From: Bacteroidota bacterium
GTDB taxonomy: Bacteria > Bacteroidota > Bacteroidia > Chitinophagales > Chitinophagaceae
Assembly (NCBI GenBank): GCA_030706605.1
Contig: JAUZOE010000002.1
Span: 124,001-188,000 of the forward strand
Direction of reading: 5' to 3'
Length of the DNA: 64,000 nt
Positions 62,662 through 64,000 of this stretch are shown here, one piece after another. Both the position numbers and the translations under genes were made by a program. The notes under the pieces were generated by a model, which worked only from the letters and a program-made list of their open reading frames with translations, made no database searches and was not told where the DNA came from. Numbering within the stretch: position 1 is the stretch's first letter; each line of letters starts with the position of its first letter.

Positions 62662-63591
62662 ATGCCAGATACGATTCATAACAAACCTGCATCTTTAATA
62701 AAAGTAATTATTGCATTTGCTATTATCTATATTGTATGGGGTTCTACCTACTTTTTTGTGCAGGCGGCCTTAAGGGATTTTCCTCCTTTTGTGTTAGGCT
62801 CCCTGCGGTTCCTTGCTTCCGGTTTTATTTTGCTGGCATGGTGCGTAGTAAGAAAGTATAAACTGGTCTATCGTCCCCAAATGAAAACTTCGTTTATTGT
62901 TGGTAATCTTTTATTATTCATTGGAAATGGTTCTATTATCTGGGCCGAAGAAACGCTTCCCAGTTCCCTTGTAGCAGTTTTGATTTCTTCATTACCATTG
63001 TGGATTGTATTGTTTGATACAAGGAACCGGAAGGCTAATTTTAGCAGCAGGTATATTCTTACAGGTATTTTTACAGGTTTGGCAGGGGTGGTTCTTTTAT
63101 TTAGCGAAAAAATATTTTCTAATCATTCACCCGGAACCGGCACCCTTCAAATAGTGTCCCTGCTGGTAGTGGTTGCCGGAAACATTTGCTGGGCGTTGGG
63201 TTCATTATATTCAAAATATAATGCCAGAGGGAATACCACTGTTGGCGCTGCATGGCAAATGATTTTTGCTGCCCTGTCATTTTTAATTGTGTCATTCAGC
63301 ACGGGAGAAGTCAGCCATTTTCACTTTCATGAAATTCATTTACGTGCCTGGCTTTCTGTTATATACCTGGTTACCCTGGGATCGCTGGCAGGCTATAGCG
63401 CTTACATCTGGTTACTACAGGTGAGGTCGGCTACCCAGGTAAGTACGAATGCTTATGTAAATCCTGTAGTAGCGGTATTGCTGGGGGTATTTTTTGGCGG
63501 TGAAACAATCAATGGCTTACAGATAGGAGGATTATCCGTCATTTTATTAAGTGTGTTTATTATTAATTTTGAGAAATATAAAAGAACCTGA
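62662..63591 (+). CDS. EamA/DMT-family exporter
   Basis: 309 aa with about ten membrane helices in two EamA repeats (about residues 12-145 and 155-300). The first repeat starts IIAFAIIYIVWGSTYFFVQA, with FPPFVLGSLRFLASG, the usual EamA helix 1-2 pattern; the second holds GNICWALGSLYSKY and ASTQVSTNAYVNPVVAVLLG. Family members export metabolites such as amino acids or purines and give resistance; this one cannot be assigned a substrate. It starts with ATG 62662 and has a clear promoter with a near-leaderless mRNA. It is divergent from the glycosidase gene. Confidence 0.88.
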   Translation: MPDTIHNKPASLIKVIIAFAIIYIVWGSTYFFVQAALRDFPPFVLGSLRFLASGFILLAWCVVRKYKLVYRPQMKTSFIVGNLLLFIGNGSIIWAEETLPSSLVAVLISSLPLWIVLFDTRNRKANFSSRYILTGIFTGLAGVVLLFSEKIFSNHSPGTGTLQIVSLLVVVAGNICWALGSLYSKYNARGNTTVGAAWQMIFAALSFLIVSFSTGEVSHFHFHEIHLRAWLSVIYLVTLGSLAGYSAYIWLLQVRSATQVSTNAYVNPVVAVLLGVFFGGETINGLQIGGLSVILLSVFIINFEKYKRT

Positions 63592-63642
63592 TATAATTAT
63601 CCGGTTCGTGTTGGCAGTTACTGTTTATTTTAAATGATTTCA

Positions 63643-64000
63643 TCACCGGGCTCCGGGATATATGACATTAAAGAATAGTACAAAGCCTGCCCTGTTTATA
63701 AGAGAAGAAATAATTAAATTTTTTACAATGCTTTTGAAAGATTGTTTTTCTCCCATAGCAAATCCGATTGAACCTAAAGAAAAAGCTCTGTCAACCAAAC
63801 GGGTTAAATGAAATCCATCAGTTAAACCAACCGCAAATGTAGTAGAGCCAAGGAAGGCAGGCCTTGTATCACCTTTGTCAAAATTTTTGTATTTATTTTT
63901 CCAGGAGTTTTCATAATCCCAGAAAGAAGTACCTCTGCCTAATTCGTGATGTATAATGGATTGGTTAACACCATCGGCACAGCCCGAAATAAACTGTGAC
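63643..64000 (-). CDS. Partial uncharacterised protein, N-terminus beyond window
   Basis: The minus strand is open from the right edge to a TGA at 63645-63643, about 119 codons of a C-terminal part. It reads SQFISGCADGVNQSIIHHEL, GTSFWDYENSWKNKYKNF, GDTRPAFLGSTTFAVGLTDG and HLTRLVDRAFSLGSIGFAMG, ending in a hydrophobic IINRAGFVLFFNVIYPGAR-like stretch. Codon use is coding-like and the sequence is not low-complexity. Bacteroidota proteins with the D-G-x-N-Q-x-I-x-H-H pattern are known as hypothetical, possibly membrane-associated; no function is assigned. It is convergent with the EamA gene. Confidence 0.7.
   Translation of the reverse strand, partial: SQFISGCADGVNQSIIHHELGRGTSFWDYENSWKNKYKNFDKGDTRPAFLGSTTFAVGLTDGFHLTRLVDRAFSLGSIGFAMGEKQSFKSIVKNLIISSLINRAGFVLFFNVIYPGAR

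Noticed and set aside
1-64000. CRISPR arrays, tRNA and rRNA genes
   Set aside because: No regularly spaced direct repeats, cloverleaf or rRNA-like segments were seen; a covariance-model search would be needed to exclude small RNAs.

Overview
The window looks like a chromosomal segment of a Bacteroidota bacterium, most likely of the Chitinophagaceae or a close relative. The reasons are a protein with a type IX secretion type-B sorting domain, several SusC-era style outer-membrane and lipoprotein genes, promoters of the TTTG-N19-TAnnTTTG kind, the PSD1/DUF1501/DUF1080/TIM-barrel epimerase gene families, and an IS1182-type insertion sequence. No rRNA, tRNA, CRISPR array, phage or conjugation genes were seen.

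Layout. 1-5.2 kb: a minus-strand D-galactonate operon (aldolase dgoA, dehydratase dgoD, MFS importer, kinase dgoK, and an SMP-30/gluconolactonase-like lipoprotein cut by the left edge). 5.5-8.2 kb: a RibD/DHFR-like reductase, a decaying IS1182-type element, and a 61-aa small gene with its own terminator. 8.5-14 kb: a lipoprotein with a cytochrome c end, then a TonB-dependent receptor and its small Cys-rich partner. 14.6-20.9 kb: an APC permease, a sulfide:quinone-oxidoreductase-like flavoprotein, an unusual amidohydrolase fused to an Omp85-type barrel, and an NTF2-like protein. 21-28 kb: an SGNH hydrolase, a frameshifted lipoprotein, an esterase, a DUF3863-like protein, an ABC exporter with a DUF2007 protein, and a small secreted protein. 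28.6-37 kb: an MgtA-type Mg2+ ATPase, a T9SS type-B protein, a WG-repeat protein and an acyl-CoA synthetase. 37.5-44.4 kb: a plus-strand cassette of PSD1 cytochrome (frameshifted), DUF1501, TIM-barrel epimerase and membrane cytochrome/LRR protein, punctuated by two REP-like elements. 44.7-51 kb: a CheB-CheR-PAS-histidine kinase with an overlapping response regulator, then a stress-type cluster (CsbD, beta-barrel, a 51-aa lmo0937-like protein and a small membrane protein) and another response regulator. 51.5-64 kb: a DUF1080 protein, DUF2911, an ATE-like aminoacyl-transferase, an AT-rich membrane protein, an epimerase, MmcQ/YjbR, a broken Doc toxin with its antitoxin, a six-hairpin glycosidase, an EamA exporter and a partial gene at the right edge.

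The theme is a carbohydrate-scavenging, particle-associated lifestyle: sugar-acid catabolism, oxidised-sugar processing families with cytochrome domains, periplasmic hydrolases and surface proteins. Four genes carry apparent frameshifts (IS transposase near 7683, lipoprotein near 22183, PSD1 at an A9 run at 37681, doc at a duplicated AATG near 59290). Two of the four lie in homopolymers, so sequence error must be excluded before calling them pseudogenes. The most unusual architecture is the amidohydrolase-barrel fusion at 17676-20396. The most unusual non-coding signal is a three-copy dispersed repeat at 56.3, 57.5 and 59.05 kb next to a duplicated gene fragment.
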